The notes under the pieces were generated by a model. It did not search any database. It was not told the origin of the DNA and was given only the letters and a program-made list of their open reading frames with translations. A stretch of DNA of 64,000 nucleotides from Pseudomonas sp. CC6-YY-74 (GTDB lineage Bacteria; Pseudomonadota; Gammaproteobacteria; Pseudomonadales; Pseudomonadaceae): positions 1,309,501-1,373,500 of the forward strand of contig NZ_CP019947.1 of the NCBI RefSeq assembly GCF_002025205.1, written 5' to 3'. The position numbers were made by a program, and so were the translations under genes. Positions 1-8,682 of the stretch are shown here, in pieces (within the stretch, counting starts at the first letter, position 1; every line of letters begins with the position of its first letter).

Positions 1-600
1 GCGGGCAACGCGCTGAATGCGCAACTGCAGACGGTTGCAGCCTGGAGTGAGGCGCGTGCCCCGCAACAACAGGAGCTGCTGAAACTGGCCGATGCAGTGC
101 TCTATGTCGAGGGCATGGTCGCCAGCCTGGAGCGCGGCGAGCGGCGTGACACCAGTGTTGGGCAGCTATTACCTGGCAAGGAGATCGAATCCTTCGCCTA
201 CTATCAGCTCAACGAAGCACGCATCGTTGTGGTCGATGAGGCCCGCGGCGGCTTGGCGCTGGCCAAGCGGGCGATCACCGCCTACCTGGAGGCCGACGGC
301 GACCGCATGCACCTGTCCAATGTGCCGTTCAGCTTGCAGGCGGTGCGCGGCGGCCTGTGGTTTCTCGGCCAGGAACGGGCGGCCTTGCTGGTCGGCGCCT
401 GCGCCGAATACATCCAGACGCAGATGTTCGAAGCGGCCCAGATGCCTTCCGAACAAATGCTGGAAACCCTTGCCGACGCACTTAGCAGTCTCGAATACTA
501 TCTGGAAGCGGGTGCGGTTTTGCGCCCGGAAACCCAGCCCAGTGTGCTCGACTTGGCCGCAGACAGCGTGCGTGCCCTTGGCTTCCCGGTAGCCGCATAA
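1..600 (+). CDS. C-terminal part of a ChpA-like (Hpt-related) protein, 5' end outside window
   Basis: The frame is open from base 1 and ends in TAA at 598–600, so about 199 C-terminal residues are visible. The helical segment around 'VRGGLWFLGQERAALL' and the end 'LADALSSLEYYLEAG' look to me like the N-terminal phosphotransfer-like region of the pilus chemotaxis kinase ChpA. No kinase, CheW or receiver domain follows, so this would be a stand-alone relative. In P. aeruginosa the gene upstream of nudC is a protein of unknown role, and this fits that position. I see no phosphoacceptor His motif in the visible part. NudC begins directly after the stop, so the two are probably cotranscribed. The function is unknown. 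Confidence 0.6.
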   Translation, partial: AGNALNAQLQTVAAWSEARAPQQQELLKLADAVLYVEGMVASLERGERRDTSVGQLLPGKEIESFAYYQLNEARIVVVDEARGGLALAKRAITAYLEADGDRMHLSNVPFSLQAVRGGLWFLGQERAALLVGACAEYIQTQMFEAAQMPSEQMLETLADALSSLEYYLEAGAVLRPETQPSVLDLAADSVRALGFPVAA

Positions 601-1431
601 ATGACCCAGCGTTGGCAGCCCGCCTTACTCGATAGCCAGCAGCCCGGTGGTTGGGCGCTGGTACATTGCCGGCAGCAGTTTCTGGCGGACAGCAACGGCG
701 TGTTGTTTCCCCGCCAATGGCTGAAAAAGCAGGAGCTGCCGATTCTGGCCGAGCACGGCATCGGCCATTTCGCTGGCGATGCCATCTACCTGCTGGAGCT
801 GCAGGAACCGTTCGACATGCCCGGCTGCAGCTGGCAAAGCCTGCGCCAGTTCATGCTGCAAGGCGATGCCGAGACCTTCAAGATGCTCGGCTATGCGACG
901 CAGATCGGTACTTGGGCGCGCCAGCATCGTTTTTGCGGCAGTTGTGGCGAGCCGATGCTGCATTTCGCTGGCGAGCGCGCGATGCATTGCCCGCGTTGCG
1001 AGCTGCACCACTACCCGCGCCTGTCACCGAGCATGATTGTGTTGGTTACCCGCGAGGATGAAGTCCTCCTGGCCCGATCGCCGCGTTTCGTTCCCGGTGT
1101 CTACAGCACTCTGGCCGGTTTCGTCGAGGCGGGTGAGTCGGTCGAACAGTGCGTGGTGCGTGAGGTGCGCGAAGAAGTGGGGGTCGAGGTCAAGAACCTG
1201 CAGTACCTGGGGAGCCAGGGCTGGCCGTTTCCACATTCGCTGATGCTCGGCTTCCATGCCGAGTTTGCGACTGGCGAGATTGTCATGCAGGCCGACGAGA
1301 TCGAGGATGCACAGTGGTTCAGCGTGCACCAGTTACCGCCCTTGCCGGCAGCGCGCTCGATCGCCCGCTACCTGATCGACGTCTATGTGGCGCGCCGGCT
1401 AGGGCTGCCGGAGCCGTCGCTGTCGGAATAG
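601..1431 (+). CDS. nudC: NAD+/NADH pyrophosphatase NudC
   Basis: Predicted to hydrolyse NAD(H) to NMN(H) plus AMP, and in this family also to remove NAD caps from RNA 5' ends; cytosolic. The 276-residue protein has the family layout. An N-terminal domain is followed by a four-cysteine zinc site (C112, C115, C130, C133). The Nudix box runs from G173 (GFVEAGE...REVREEVGV) to about residue 195. The NudC-specific SQGWPFP motif lies at 205–211 (the usual form is SQPWPFP, so Pro is replaced by Gly). The ATG follows the upstream stop immediately, which suggests translational coupling. Confidence 0.93.
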   Translation: MTQRWQPALLDSQQPGGWALVHCRQQFLADSNGVLFPRQWLKKQELPILAEHGIGHFAGDAIYLLELQEPFDMPGCSWQSLRQFMLQGDAETFKMLGYATQIGTWARQHRFCGSCGEPMLHFAGERAMHCPRCELHHYPRLSPSMIVLVTREDEVLLARSPRFVPGVYSTLAGFVEAGESVEQCVVREVREEVGVEVKNLQYLGSQGWPFPHSLMLGFHAEFATGEIVMQADEIEDAQWFSVHQLPPLPAARSIARYLIDVYVARRLGLPEPSLSE

Positions 1432-1463
1432 TCGCGCTCGCTGGATGGACACAGCGCCATCCA

Positions 1464-1553
1464 CCTAGGAGCCTGTCGGACTTGACCATTCGTAGCGAGG
1501 GAAAGTCCGGCTTTTCCGCAGTAGAACAGCGTTAAGTCCGACAGGCTCCTAGG
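1464..1553. repeat. 20-bp perfect inverted repeat flanking a 50-bp core (MITE/REP-like)
   Basis: The left arm, 1464–1483, begins CCTAGGAGCCTGTCGG. Its exact reverse complement is at 1534–1553. The core also contains an AAGTCCGG copy related to the arm end. Such GCCTGTCGGACTT palindromes look like the dispersed repeats found in Pseudomonas. The right arm supplies the TAG stop codon of the convergent TSUP gene (complement of 1549–1551). Inference: a small element inserted at, and now forming, that gene's 3' end. It could also act as a bidirectional stop between nudC and the transporter. Confidence 0.75.
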
Positions 1554-2334
1554 CCAGGCCGAACCAGTGTTGCCAGGCCAACCGCGCGGCGAGCGCCAAC
1601 ACCATCAGGATGAACACCGGGCGGATGAATTTCGAGCCGCCACGGATTGCCGAGCGCGCACCGAGAAACGCCCCGGCCATCAGGGCGATGCCCATGCTGA
1701 TGCCGAGCAACCAGGCCACTTGCCCGGCGACGATGAATACCACCAGGGCACAGGCGTTGCTGACGAAGTTCATGCTGCGTGCCACGCCACTGGCGCGAAC
1801 CAGATCCAAGGGATACAGCAACAGGCTGCTGACCGTCCAGAAGGCTCCGGTGCCCGGCCCGGCGACGCCATCGTAGAACCCCAGACCGAGGCTTTGCGGC
1901 CATTGCCGGCCTTGCGCAATAGGCGCATCGGCGTTGAGCGGAGCCGCCGGGGTGCGACCGAACAGTAAATACAGCCCGCAGGCGAATACCACCACCGGCA
2001 GCAGTTGATTGAGCCAGGCGGCCGGTAGCCAGTGCACCAGCGTTGCGCCCAGCAGGGCGCCGATTGCGGTGCCGATCAGTGCATTGCGCCAGAGGAGGGG
2101 GGTGAACAGCTTGCGCCGGTAGAAGGTATAGCTGGCAGTGGCCGAACCGAAGGTGGCGCACAGTTTGTTGGTGCCCAGCACCAGATGCGGCGGCAGGCCG
2201 GCCATCAGCAGGGCCGGAATGGTCAGCAGGCCGCCACCGCCGGCAATGGCATCGACGAAACCGGCGACGAAGGCCACCAGGGCGAGAATGGCCAAGGTTG
2301 CCGGGTCAACGGCAAGCTCGAAAGGCAAGGGCAT
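1549..2334 (-). CDS. TSUP (TauE/SafE, YfcA-like) membrane permease
   Basis: This 261-residue integral membrane protein has the two-repeat architecture of the TSUP family. The N-terminal signature 'AGFVDAIAGGGGLLTIPALL' followed by 'PPHLVLGTNKL' is typical of YfcA-type members, and about eight hydrophobic helices are visible. Members export or import sulfur-containing or organic anions; the substrate here cannot be told. I chose the ATG at 2334 because homologues start near this point. A TTG ten codons upstream (2364) is possible, and neither has a strong ribosome site. The stop codon lies in the right arm of the inverted repeat at 1464–1553. Confidence 0.85.
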   Translation of the reverse strand: MPLPFELAVDPATLAILALVAFVAGFVDAIAGGGGLLTIPALLMAGLPPHLVLGTNKLCATFGSATASYTFYRRKLFTPLLWRNALIGTAIGALLGATLVHWLPAAWLNQLLPVVVFACGLYLLFGRTPAAPLNADAPIAQGRQWPQSLGLGFYDGVAGPGTGAFWTVSSLLLYPLDLVRASGVARSMNFVSNACALVVFIVAGQVAWLLGISMGIALMAGAFLGARSAIRGGSKFIRPVFILMVLALAARLAWQHWFGLA

Positions 2335-2434
2335 GGAAAAGACGACCTGTGTCAGATTGTGCAATGAACCTGCTGTGCGCAGGCGAGGTAGCTGCGCATA
2401 ATGCCGGCATTTTCACGGGCAAGGAACTGACTCA

Positions 2435-3082
2435 ATGCAATACGACGGTCTGGCATGGGCGACGGCGCTACTGGCTTTGCTGGCGGTATTGATTGCCGCG
2501 CGAATTTTGTTCAATAGCCACTGGTTCCTCGGCTGGCTGCGCGGCACCTGCGGTCTGGCCTTTCTGGCCCTGGCCGGTTTCATCGGCCTGGTGGCCTACG
2601 ACCTCTATAGCTATGCCCCGTTGCCGGAAGACAAACCGCTGGTGACCTTGAGTTTCGAGGCTGACGGCCCACGTTATCGGGTCAATCTGTTGGAGCGCGG
2701 GAGCGAGCGCAGTGTGCTGCTGGAGGGGGACTTGTGGCAGTTGGATGCGCGTTTTCTCCATTGGAAGGGGCTCGCTGCACTGATCGGACTGCAACCCGGC
2801 TACCGCCTGGAAAATCTCTCGGGGCGCTTCCTCTCCATCGAGCAACAGGCGCGAGCTCAGCAGGCCCAGGTCGAGCTGGCGCAGAGCCCCTATGGCATCG
2901 ACCTGTGGCGCTGGCTACGCCTGGGCCGGCATGACCTGTTCATGTTCGATGCCCAGGCACGCCGGGTCACCTACCTGCCGATCGCCGACCAAGCGGTATA
3001 CAGCATCAGCCTGACGTCAACCGGCCTGCTGGTGCAGCCGATGAACCAAGCGGCCAAGCAGGCGTTGCAGGATTGGCAGTAG
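2435..3082 (+). CDS. Conserved membrane protein of unknown function
   Basis: A 215-residue protein with two N-terminal hydrophobic helices (about residues 7–25 and 33–57). A soluble region of roughly 150 residues follows, presumably periplasmic, rich in beta-type segments and ending in a short amphipathic helix. In Pseudomonas annotations this type of gene is often labelled 'multidrug transporter' without evidence, and nothing here looks like a transporter. It diverges from the TSUP gene and ends ahead of the terminator at 3149–3174. The function is not recognised. Confidence 0.7.
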   Translation: MQYDGLAWATALLALLAVLIAARILFNSHWFLGWLRGTCGLAFLALAGFIGLVAYDLYSYAPLPEDKPLVTLSFEADGPRYRVNLLERGSERSVLLEGDLWQLDARFLHWKGLAALIGLQPGYRLENLSGRFLSIEQQARAQQAQVELAQSPYGIDLWRWLRLGRHDLFMFDAQARRVTYLPIADQAVYSISLTSTGLLVQPMNQAAKQALQDWQ

Positions 3083-3148
3083 AGTGCGGTGAGTGGGGTG
3101 CGCAGATCCGCTTGAGGTCACCCCAGTAGAACGTGGTTGAGCGCAAAC

Positions 3149-3174
3149 AAAAAGGGACCCGAAGGTCCCTTTTT
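3149..3174. terminator. Bidirectional Rho-independent terminator
   Basis: Stem AAAAAGGGACC / GGTCCCTTTTT with a CGAA loop. The A-tract on one side and T-tract on the other let it serve both the + strand membrane-protein gene and the convergent SDR gene. Confidence 0.9.
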
Positions 3175-3192
3175 GCATGGCGCCGGTCTTTA

Positions 3193-3960
3193 TCAGGAGA
3201 GAAAGCCGCCGTCGACGTTCAGTGACACGCCGGTGGTATAGCTGGAGGCGTCGCTGGCCAGGTACAGCACGGCGCCGGCCATTTCGCTCGGGGCGGCTAC
3301 GCGCTTGAGCGGGATGCGCTGCAGGGCCAGGTTGAGGATGGCGTCGTTCTTGGTCAGTGCCGAAGCGAACTTGGTGTCGGTCAGACCCGGCAACAGGGCG
3401 TTGCAACGGATGCCGAACTGCGCGCATTCCTTGGCAAACACCTTGGTCATGCTGATCACTGCGGCCTTGGTCACCGAGTAGATGCCTTGCATCTCACCTG
3501 GGCTGACGCCGTTGATCGAGGCGACGTTAACGATGCTGCCGCCGCCGTTTTCCTTCATCAGCTTGCCGCCTTCGATGGACATGAAGTAATAGCCGCGGAT
3601 GTTGACGTCGACGGTCTTCTGGAAGGCCGACAGGTCGGTCTCCAGGACATTGCCGAACTGCGGGTTGGTGGCCGCGTTGTTGACTAGGATGTCCAGGCGA
3701 CCGAACTGCTCGCGGATCTGTGCGAACACGTTGGTGATCTGCTCCATTTCGCCGATATGGCAGGCCATCGCGGTGGCCTTGCCGCCGTCGGCGATGATGG
3801 CGTCGGCGACGCCCTGGCAGCCGTCGATCTTGCGGCTCGAGACGATCACGTGGGCGCCTTGCTGGGCCAGCAGCTTGGCAATGGCCTCACCGATACCGCG
3901 GCTGGCGCCAGAGACGAAGGCGATCTTGCCATCGAGATCGAACAGTTGGGTCTTGGACAT
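3193..3960 (-). CDS. Short-chain dehydrogenase/reductase (SDR)
   Basis: A 255-residue classical SDR using NAD(P)H. The Rossmann motif GASRGIG is at 18–24, NNA near 94–96, and the catalytic residues are S148, Y161 and K165 (YSVTK). The C-terminal 'GVSLNVDGGFLS' ending is typical of 3-oxoacyl-ACP-reductase-like members. It follows the phosphotransferase gene on the same strand with a 37-bp gap, so the two are probably cotranscribed. The same pairing occurs at the matching P. aeruginosa locus. The substrate is unknown; the neighbours suggest acyl-CoA or lipid metabolism. Confidence 0.88.
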   Translation of the reverse strand: MSKTQLFDLDGKIAFVSGASRGIGEAIAKLLAQQGAHVIVSSRKIDGCQGVADAIIADGGKATAMACHIGEMEQITNVFAQIREQFGRLDILVNNAATNPQFGNVLETDLSAFQKTVDVNIRGYYFMSIEGGKLMKENGGGSIVNVASINGVSPGEMQGIYSVTKAAVISMTKVFAKECAQFGIRCNALLPGLTDTKFASALTKNDAILNLALQRIPLKRVAAPSEMAGAVLYLASDASSYTTGVSLNVDGGFLS

Positions 3961-3997
3961 GGACGTTTCCTTTCTTGTTGAAGGCCTGTTCGGCCGA

Positions 3998-5065
3998 TTA
4001 CAACTGCGACTTGGCGATGACCTGCAGGCTCATCTGCTCCAGCAGTTTGTTCATTTGAATGAACTGCGCGAAGCGTTTGTCCTGGGTCTGGCCGTGGTAA
4101 TAGCGGTAGTAGATCTGCTGCACGATACCGGCCAGGCGGAACAGGCCGTAGGTGTAGTAGAAGTCGATGCTCTTGATTTCGATGCCGGCGCGTTCGGCGT
4201 AGTAGTCGGCGAACTCCTGACGGCTGAGCATGCCGGGGGCATTGCTCGGCTGGCGGCGCATCATTTGTACCGCCGCCGGGTCGTCGGCTTCGATCCAGTA
4301 GGCAAGGGTGTTGCCCAGGTCCATCAGCGGGTCGCCAAGCGTGGTCAGCTCCCAGTCCAGCACGCCGATGATCTGCATCGGGTTCTGCGGGTCGAGGATC
4401 ACGTTGTCGAAGCGGTAGTCGTTGTGCACGATGGCCGGCTTGGGGTGGTCGGCCGGCATCTTGTCTTTCAGCCACGCCTTGACCGGTTCCCACAGCGGCG
4501 CGTCAGGGGTCAGGGCCTTCTCGTAGCGAGCGCTCCAACCGCCGATCTGGCGCTCTACATAGCCTTCCGGTTTACCCAGGTCGCCGAGGCCGCAGGCGGC
4601 GTAGTCGACGTTGTGCAGCTCGACCATCTTGTCGATGAAGCTCTTGCACAGCTGGCGGGTCTTGTCGGCATCGAGGTTCAGTTCGGCCGGCATGTCGGCG
4701 CGCAGAATGATGCCGTTGACCCGTTCCATCACATAGAACTCGGCACCGATCACCGCTTCGTCCGTGCAGTGCACGTAGGCTTTCGGGCAGTAGGGGAAGG
4801 CCTCGTAGAGCTGGTTGAGAATGCGGTACTCGCGGCCCATGTCGTGAGCGGATTTGGCCTTGTGGCCAAATGGCGGACGCCGCAGGACGAATTCCTTCTC
4901 GGGGTATTCGATCAGGTAGGTGAGGTTCGATGCGCCGCCGGGGAACTGGCTGATCCGTGGCTCGCCAGTCAGGCCGGGAATCTGCGACTTGAGGTACGGG
5001 TCGATGATCGCAATGTCGAGCTCTTCGCCCTCGCGGATGCGAGTGGACTGGTCAGTAAGCGCCAT
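3998..5065 (-). CDS. APH-family phosphotransferase (ACAD10/11-like)
   Basis: A 355-residue aminoglycoside-phosphotransferase-fold kinase. The catalytic loop 'IVHNDYRFDNVILD' (HxDxxxxN) and the metal-binding 'GVLDWELTTLGDP' are present, as in the kinase domain of human ACAD10/11 and bacterial relatives. Those proteins phosphorylate 4-hydroxyacyl-CoAs for their breakdown. The adjacent SDR and nearby SCP2 protein agree with fatty-acid-type substrates, but that is inference. The ATG at 5065 is preceded by AAGGGATAAGT. A small palindrome lies upstream at 5096–5114. Antibiotic resistance is unlikely. Confidence 0.85.
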   Translation of the reverse strand: MALTDQSTRIREGEELDIAIIDPYLKSQIPGLTGEPRISQFPGGASNLTYLIEYPEKEFVLRRPPFGHKAKSAHDMGREYRILNQLYEAFPYCPKAYVHCTDEAVIGAEFYVMERVNGIILRADMPAELNLDADKTRQLCKSFIDKMVELHNVDYAACGLGDLGKPEGYVERQIGGWSARYEKALTPDAPLWEPVKAWLKDKMPADHPKPAIVHNDYRFDNVILDPQNPMQIIGVLDWELTTLGDPLMDLGNTLAYWIEADDPAAVQMMRRQPSNAPGMLSRQEFADYYAERAGIEIKSIDFYYTYGLFRLAGIVQQIYYRYYHGQTQDKRFAQFIQMNKLLEQMSLQVIAKSQL

Positions 5066-5095
5066 ACTTATCCCTTCTACTTATAATGGGTGCTC

Positions 5096-5114
5096 TAGAT
5101 TATTGCTCAATCTA
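5096..5114. promoter_or_regulatory. Possible operator: TAGATT-N7-AATCTA
   Basis: A perfect 6-bp dyad sits 31 bp upstream of the phosphotransferase start. The spacing would suit a TetR-type or other dimeric repressor. No regulator gene is adjacent, so this is only a candidate. Confidence 0.25.
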
Positions 5115-5214
5115 ATACTGCACCCTGGCCGTAACAAGTAATACACGCCGTTATAGACGCTCGTGTTGCCGCTTAATCAAACAGCCTGATTGATCTGCAG
5201 GCCAGCCTGCAGGC

Positions 5215-5247
5215 GAAAAAAAACCGGAGCTTGGGGCTCCGGTTTTT
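5215..5247 (-). terminator. Rho-independent terminator of the SCP2 gene
   Basis: Stem ACCGGAGC / GCTCCGGT with a run of T on the minus-strand 3' side. It lies directly downstream of the SCP2-domain gene, which ends at 5271. Confidence 0.88.
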
Positions 5248-5270
5248 CGCTGAGGCTGCTGCAGTGAAGC

Positions 5271-5582
5271 TTAGACTGGGAACAATTCGCCCAGCTTCAT
5301 GGCCAGCATCATGTCGCCTTCGGCGCGCAGCTTGCCGCCCATGAACGCTTGCATGCCATCGGTCTCGCCGCTGGTGATGCCCTTGAGGGTTTCGCTGTCC
5401 ATGATCAGGGTCACGCTGGCGTTGTCGGCATCGCCTTGCTGGACGTCGCAGGTGCCGTCCTTGATGACCAGGTAGTGGTTATCACCGTCTTCGATGTTGA
5501 ACTGGAACACCAGATCCAGACCCGCCGCGGCGGGGGCATTGAACTTGGACTGCATGGTATTGATGATGTCTGCAACGCTCAT
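5271..5582 (-). CDS. SCP2 sterol-binding-domain protein
   Basis: A 103-residue protein made up of a single SCP2 fold, the length expected for the bacterial stand-alone form. Visible features are 'VFQFNIEDG', 'YLVIKDGTCDV' and the C-terminal 'MDSETLKGITSGETDGMQAFMGGKLRAEGDMMLAMKLGELF', the latter being the signature region of the domain. These proteins bind hydrophobic ligands such as fatty acyl-CoA. It is preceded by GGAAGACATC and followed by its own terminator. It lies in the lipid-related cluster shared with P. aeruginosa. Confidence 0.88.
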   Translation of the reverse strand: MSVADIINTMQSKFNAPAAAGLDLVFQFNIEDGDNHYLVIKDGTCDVQQGDADNASVTLIMDSETLKGITSGETDGMQAFMGGKLRAEGDMMLAMKLGELFPV

Positions 5583-5641
5583 GATGTCTTCCTTTGTTTT
5601 CAGGGTTTTCTCGCGCCCTTATGGGCGCGGTAGGCCGGAGC

Positions 5642-6361
5642 TCAGCGGTAGGTGATGAGTTCCGGCTCCTTCAGCAGCTGTAAATGCACATGGCTGTTGA
5701 AGGAAGCCAGGCTCACTTGGCTGCCGCGAAATTTCAGGCAGCTCAGTGAGGTGTTGACGATTTGCCAATTCAGTTCGAAGGCCTTGGCGGCCGGCACGCC
5801 GGTGATCAACTGCAGCAGTGCGGTGATGGTGCCGCCGGAGGTGAAGAGCGCGATGTTCTGCTTGCTATCGGCCTGTTGCAACAGGCGGGTCAGGCCACCC
5901 TGGACCTGTTCGACAAATGCCTGCCAACTTTGCAGGCCATGCTGGTCGTATTCGCCGGATATCCAGCGACCGATCAGCAATGAGAACAGGCGTTGGAACT
6001 CGGCGCGGTTCTGTGCCCCGTTGCGTAACACATGCAGGGCTTCGGGTTCTTCGCCAAGCAGGCCAGGAAGTAGGCTGTGGATCACCGCGTCGGCATCGAA
6101 CTCGTTGAAGGCGGCATCCACGTACAAATCAGGTATTGCCTGACCGCTGTTGCTCAACTGGCTCATCGCCGCGTTGGCGGTGTGCTGTTGGCGGCGTAAT
6201 GCGCCACTCAGGCTACGGTCGATGCGAATGCCGAGATCAGCCAGGTGCGCGCCCAACACTTCGGCCTGACGAATACCGATGGGCGAGAGCACATCGTAGT
6301 CATCGGCGCCGAATGAGGCTTGGCCATGTCTGATCAGGTAAATGCTGCCCACGTTTGCCAC
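5642..6361 (-). CDS. Histidine phosphatase superfamily protein
   Basis: A 239-residue phosphoglycerate-mutase-like phosphatase. The N-terminal 'YLIRHGQASFG' has the catalytic RHG, with the phospho-accepting His near residue 12. 'LSGALRRQQHTA' supplies the second phosphate-binding Arg, and 'ALFTSGGTITAL' is where the family usually has a second catalytic His (GxxH). Here the position reads TSGGT, so that His is replaced. The substrate is unknown. The replaced residue may lower or alter activity. It is divergent from sohB. Confidence 0.82.
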   Translation of the reverse strand: MANVGSIYLIRHGQASFGADDYDVLSPIGIRQAEVLGAHLADLGIRIDRSLSGALRRQQHTANAAMSQLSNSGQAIPDLYVDAAFNEFDADAVIHSLLPGLLGEEPEALHVLRNGAQNRAEFQRLFSLLIGRWISGEYDQHGLQSWQAFVEQVQGGLTRLLQQADSKQNIALFTSGGTITALLQLITGVPAAKAFELNWQIVNTSLSCLKFRGSQVSLASFNSHVHLQLLKEPELITYR

Positions 6362-6563
6362 TATCCAGATTCGGTAAAAGTTCGCCGAGCGTATGAGGAT
6401 CGCACAGGCCTGTCAACGAAAAAACATACGCTTGTTTGAATTTATGGACTGTCATTCATGCCTGCACGCCAGGCAACTGGCCGGCGGGCGGTGGCGTCGG
6501 TATGCTTGGTTGCAACGAGCGCTGAGCGACACTGGCGCTGAAGTGAATAATGAGGGGACATGC

Positions 6564-7583
6564 GTGGAGTTTTTCGCAGAATATGCGGCCTTTCTGGCCA
6601 AAACGGTAACGCTGGTTGTGGCTGTTCTGGTGATTCTGGTGGCAGCAGTAGCAGCACGCAGCAAGGGCCGGCGCGTTGCCGGGCATTTGCAGGTGGACAA
6701 GCTCAACGACTTCTACAAGCAGCTGCGCCAACGCCTCGAGCAGGCCGTGCTGGACAAGGACCAACTCAAGGCGGCGCACAAGGAAGAGGCCAAGGCGGCC
6801 AAGTTGGCGAAGAAAGCCGGGGTGCACAAGCCGCGGGTATTTGTCCTGGACTTCGATGGCGATATCAAGGCATCGGCGACTGACAGCTTGCGGCATGAAA
6901 TCACCGCGTTGCTGAGTCTGGCCACCCCTCAGGATGAAGTGGTGCTGCGTCTGGAAAGTGGCGGTGGCATGGTGCACAGCTATGGCCTGGCGTCCTCGCA
7001 GCTGGCGCGTATTCGCCAGGCGGGCATCCCGCTGACCATCTGCATCGATAAAGTCGCGGCCAGCGGCGGCTACATGATGGCCTGTATCGGTGAGAAGATC
7101 ATTTCCGCACCCTTCGCCATGCTCGGTTCCATCGGCGTGGTTGCCCAGTTGCCCAACGTGCACCGCCTGCTTAAAAAGCACGACATCGATTTCGAGGTGC
7201 TGACCGCTGGCGAGTACAAGCGCACCCTGACCATCTTTGGCGAAAATACCGAGAAGGGCCGGGAGAAATTCCAGGAAGACCTGGAAGTCATCCACGAGCT
7301 GTTCAAGAACTTCGTCGCCCGCTATCGGCCGCAACTGGACATCGACGACATCGCCACCGGCGAAGTCTGGCTGGGTCTGGCCGCGCTGGAAAAACAACTG
7401 GTCGATGAACTCAAGACCAGCGACGAATACCTGGCTGAGCGGGCCAAGGAGGCAGAACTGTTTCACTTGCACTACGCCGAGAAGAAAAGCTTGCAGGAAC
7501 GTGTCGGGTTGGCGGCCAGCGTAGCCTTGGACCGTTTCAGCTTGAATTGGCTAAGCCGCCTCAATCAGCAGCGTTTCTGGTAA
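6564..7583 (+). CDS. sohB: Inner-membrane serine protease SohB (signal peptide peptidase family)
   Basis: A 339-residue member of peptidase family S49, which cleaves membrane-embedded or signal peptides; the active site faces the periplasm. One N-terminal membrane helix (about 12–31) is followed by a charged coiled segment and the S49 core. The Ser167/Lys219 dyad is in 'AASGGYMMAC' and 'AGEYKRT'. I chose the GTG start at 6564 because GAGGGG at 6552–6557 is well spaced and homologues begin 'EFFAEYAAFLAK'. The open frame extends upstream to 6393 but looks non-coding. The order SohB then AcuI-type reductase matches P. aeruginosa. Confidence 0.92.
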   Translation: MEFFAEYAAFLAKTVTLVVAVLVILVAAVAARSKGRRVAGHLQVDKLNDFYKQLRQRLEQAVLDKDQLKAAHKEEAKAAKLAKKAGVHKPRVFVLDFDGDIKASATDSLRHEITALLSLATPQDEVVLRLESGGGMVHSYGLASSQLARIRQAGIPLTICIDKVAASGGYMMACIGEKIISAPFAMLGSIGVVAQLPNVHRLLKKHDIDFEVLTAGEYKRTLTIFGENTEKGREKFQEDLEVIHELFKNFVARYRPQLDIDDIATGEVWLGLAALEKQLVDELKTSDEYLAERAKEAELFHLHYAEKKSLQERVGLAASVALDRFSLNWLSRLNQQRFW

Positions 7584-7608
7584 TCCACTTTTGCCCTGGG
7601 GGATGAAA

Positions 7609-8601
7609 ATGACCACGTTCACAGCACTGCAGGCCCGCGAAAGTGCGACGGGTGAGTTCGAACAAGCGATTGTCCAGCGCACTATCAGCGAACTGCCGGC
7701 CGGCGAGCTGTTGATTCGGGTTCGCTACTCGTCGTTGAACTACAAGGATGCCCTGTCCGCCAGTGGCAACCGTGGCGTGACCAAACATTTTCCGCATACC
7801 CCAGGTATCGATGCGGCGGGCGTGGTCGAGCAGTCGAGCGTCGCCGAATTCAGCGTGGGCGATGAAGTGATCGTGACCGGCTATGACCTGGGCATGAATA
7901 CGGCGGGCGGCTTTGCTCAGTACATTCGGATTCCGTCGGCCTGGGCGCTGAAACGGCCGCAAGGCTTGTCCCTGCGTGAGGCCATGGTGCTGGGTACCGC
8001 AGGCCTGACTGCTGCGCTCTGCGTCGCCAAATTGGAGCAAGCCGGCGTGCTCCCGGATGCCGGGCCTGTTCTGGTGACTGGGGCGACCGGCGGCGTAGGC
8101 AGTATTGCCGTGGCTTTGCTGAGCAAACTTGGTTTCAGCGTGGCGGCGTCCACTGGCAAGGCCGAACAGGGCGAGTTTCTCAAGGGCCTGGGCGCCGGGC
8201 AGATTGTCCCGCGTAACGAGTTGCAGGAAGGCGCGGAGCGCCCACTGCTCAAGGAGCAATGGGCTGGCGCGGTGGACACCGTCGGCGGCGATATTCTGTT
8301 CAATGTGGTCAAGTCGCTGCGCTACGGTGGCAGCGCCGCTTGCTGCGGGCTGACCGCCGGGGTGGCGTTCAAGGGCAGCGTGCTGCCGTTCATCCTGCGC
8401 GGGGTCAACCTGATGGGGGTCGACTCGGTCGAACTGCCGCTGGTGGTCAAAGCCTCCATGTGGGACAAGCTCTCGCTGCAATGGAAGCTCGATGGCCTCG
8501 AGCGCCTGGTGACTGAAGTCAGCCTGCAGCAGTTGCCCGAGGTCATCGGCCAGATACTCGCCGGCAAGCTGGTTGGCCGGGTACTGGTGCGGGTGGACTG
8601 A
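7609..8601 (+). CDS. acuI: AcuI/YhdH-type quinone oxidoreductase (acrylyl-CoA reductase family)
   Basis: A 330-residue zinc-independent medium-chain dehydrogenase/reductase. The motifs 'SSLNYKDALSASGNRGV', 'PHTPGIDAAG' and 'VTGATGGVGSIAVALLSKLGF' (NADPH-binding) are those of the YhdH/AcuI family, which reduces acryloyl-CoA to propionyl-CoA and thereby detoxifies it. The ATG at 7609 is favoured because the GGGGG at 7598–7602 is correctly spaced. ATG 7603 and TTG 7591 are in frame but sit on or before that site. It lies 25 bp after sohB on the same strand. The symbol is by family, not proven substrate. Confidence 0.87.
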   Translation: MTTFTALQARESATGEFEQAIVQRTISELPAGELLIRVRYSSLNYKDALSASGNRGVTKHFPHTPGIDAAGVVEQSSVAEFSVGDEVIVTGYDLGMNTAGGFAQYIRIPSAWALKRPQGLSLREAMVLGTAGLTAALCVAKLEQAGVLPDAGPVLVTGATGGVGSIAVALLSKLGFSVAASTGKAEQGEFLKGLGAGQIVPRNELQEGAERPLLKEQWAGAVDTVGGDILFNVVKSLRYGGSAACCGLTAGVAFKGSVLPFILRGVNLMGVDSVELPLVVKASMWDKLSLQWKLDGLERLVTEVSLQQLPEVIGQILAGKLVGRVLVRVD

Positions 8602-8682
8602 GAAATACTGCCTGGTTCTGTTGCCTGCGACCGGCACTTACTCGCCTGCCAACGACGGCCCGGTTTTCCGGGCCGTCGCGTT

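Noticed and set aside
3998..5065. Aminoglycoside resistance by the APH-family gene
   Set aside because: The motifs and neighbours match the ACAD10/11-like metabolic group common in Pseudomonas chromosomes, not resistance enzymes.
3599..5086. Long plus-strand frame opposite the phosphotransferase and SDR genes
   Set aside because: It is an antisense shadow of two well-supported minus-strand genes, and its translation has no domain.
6393..6563. Extended N-terminus for SohB
   Set aside because: The GTG at 6564 has a good ribosome site and matches the family start; the upstream codons resemble no SohB sequence and overlap the promoter region.
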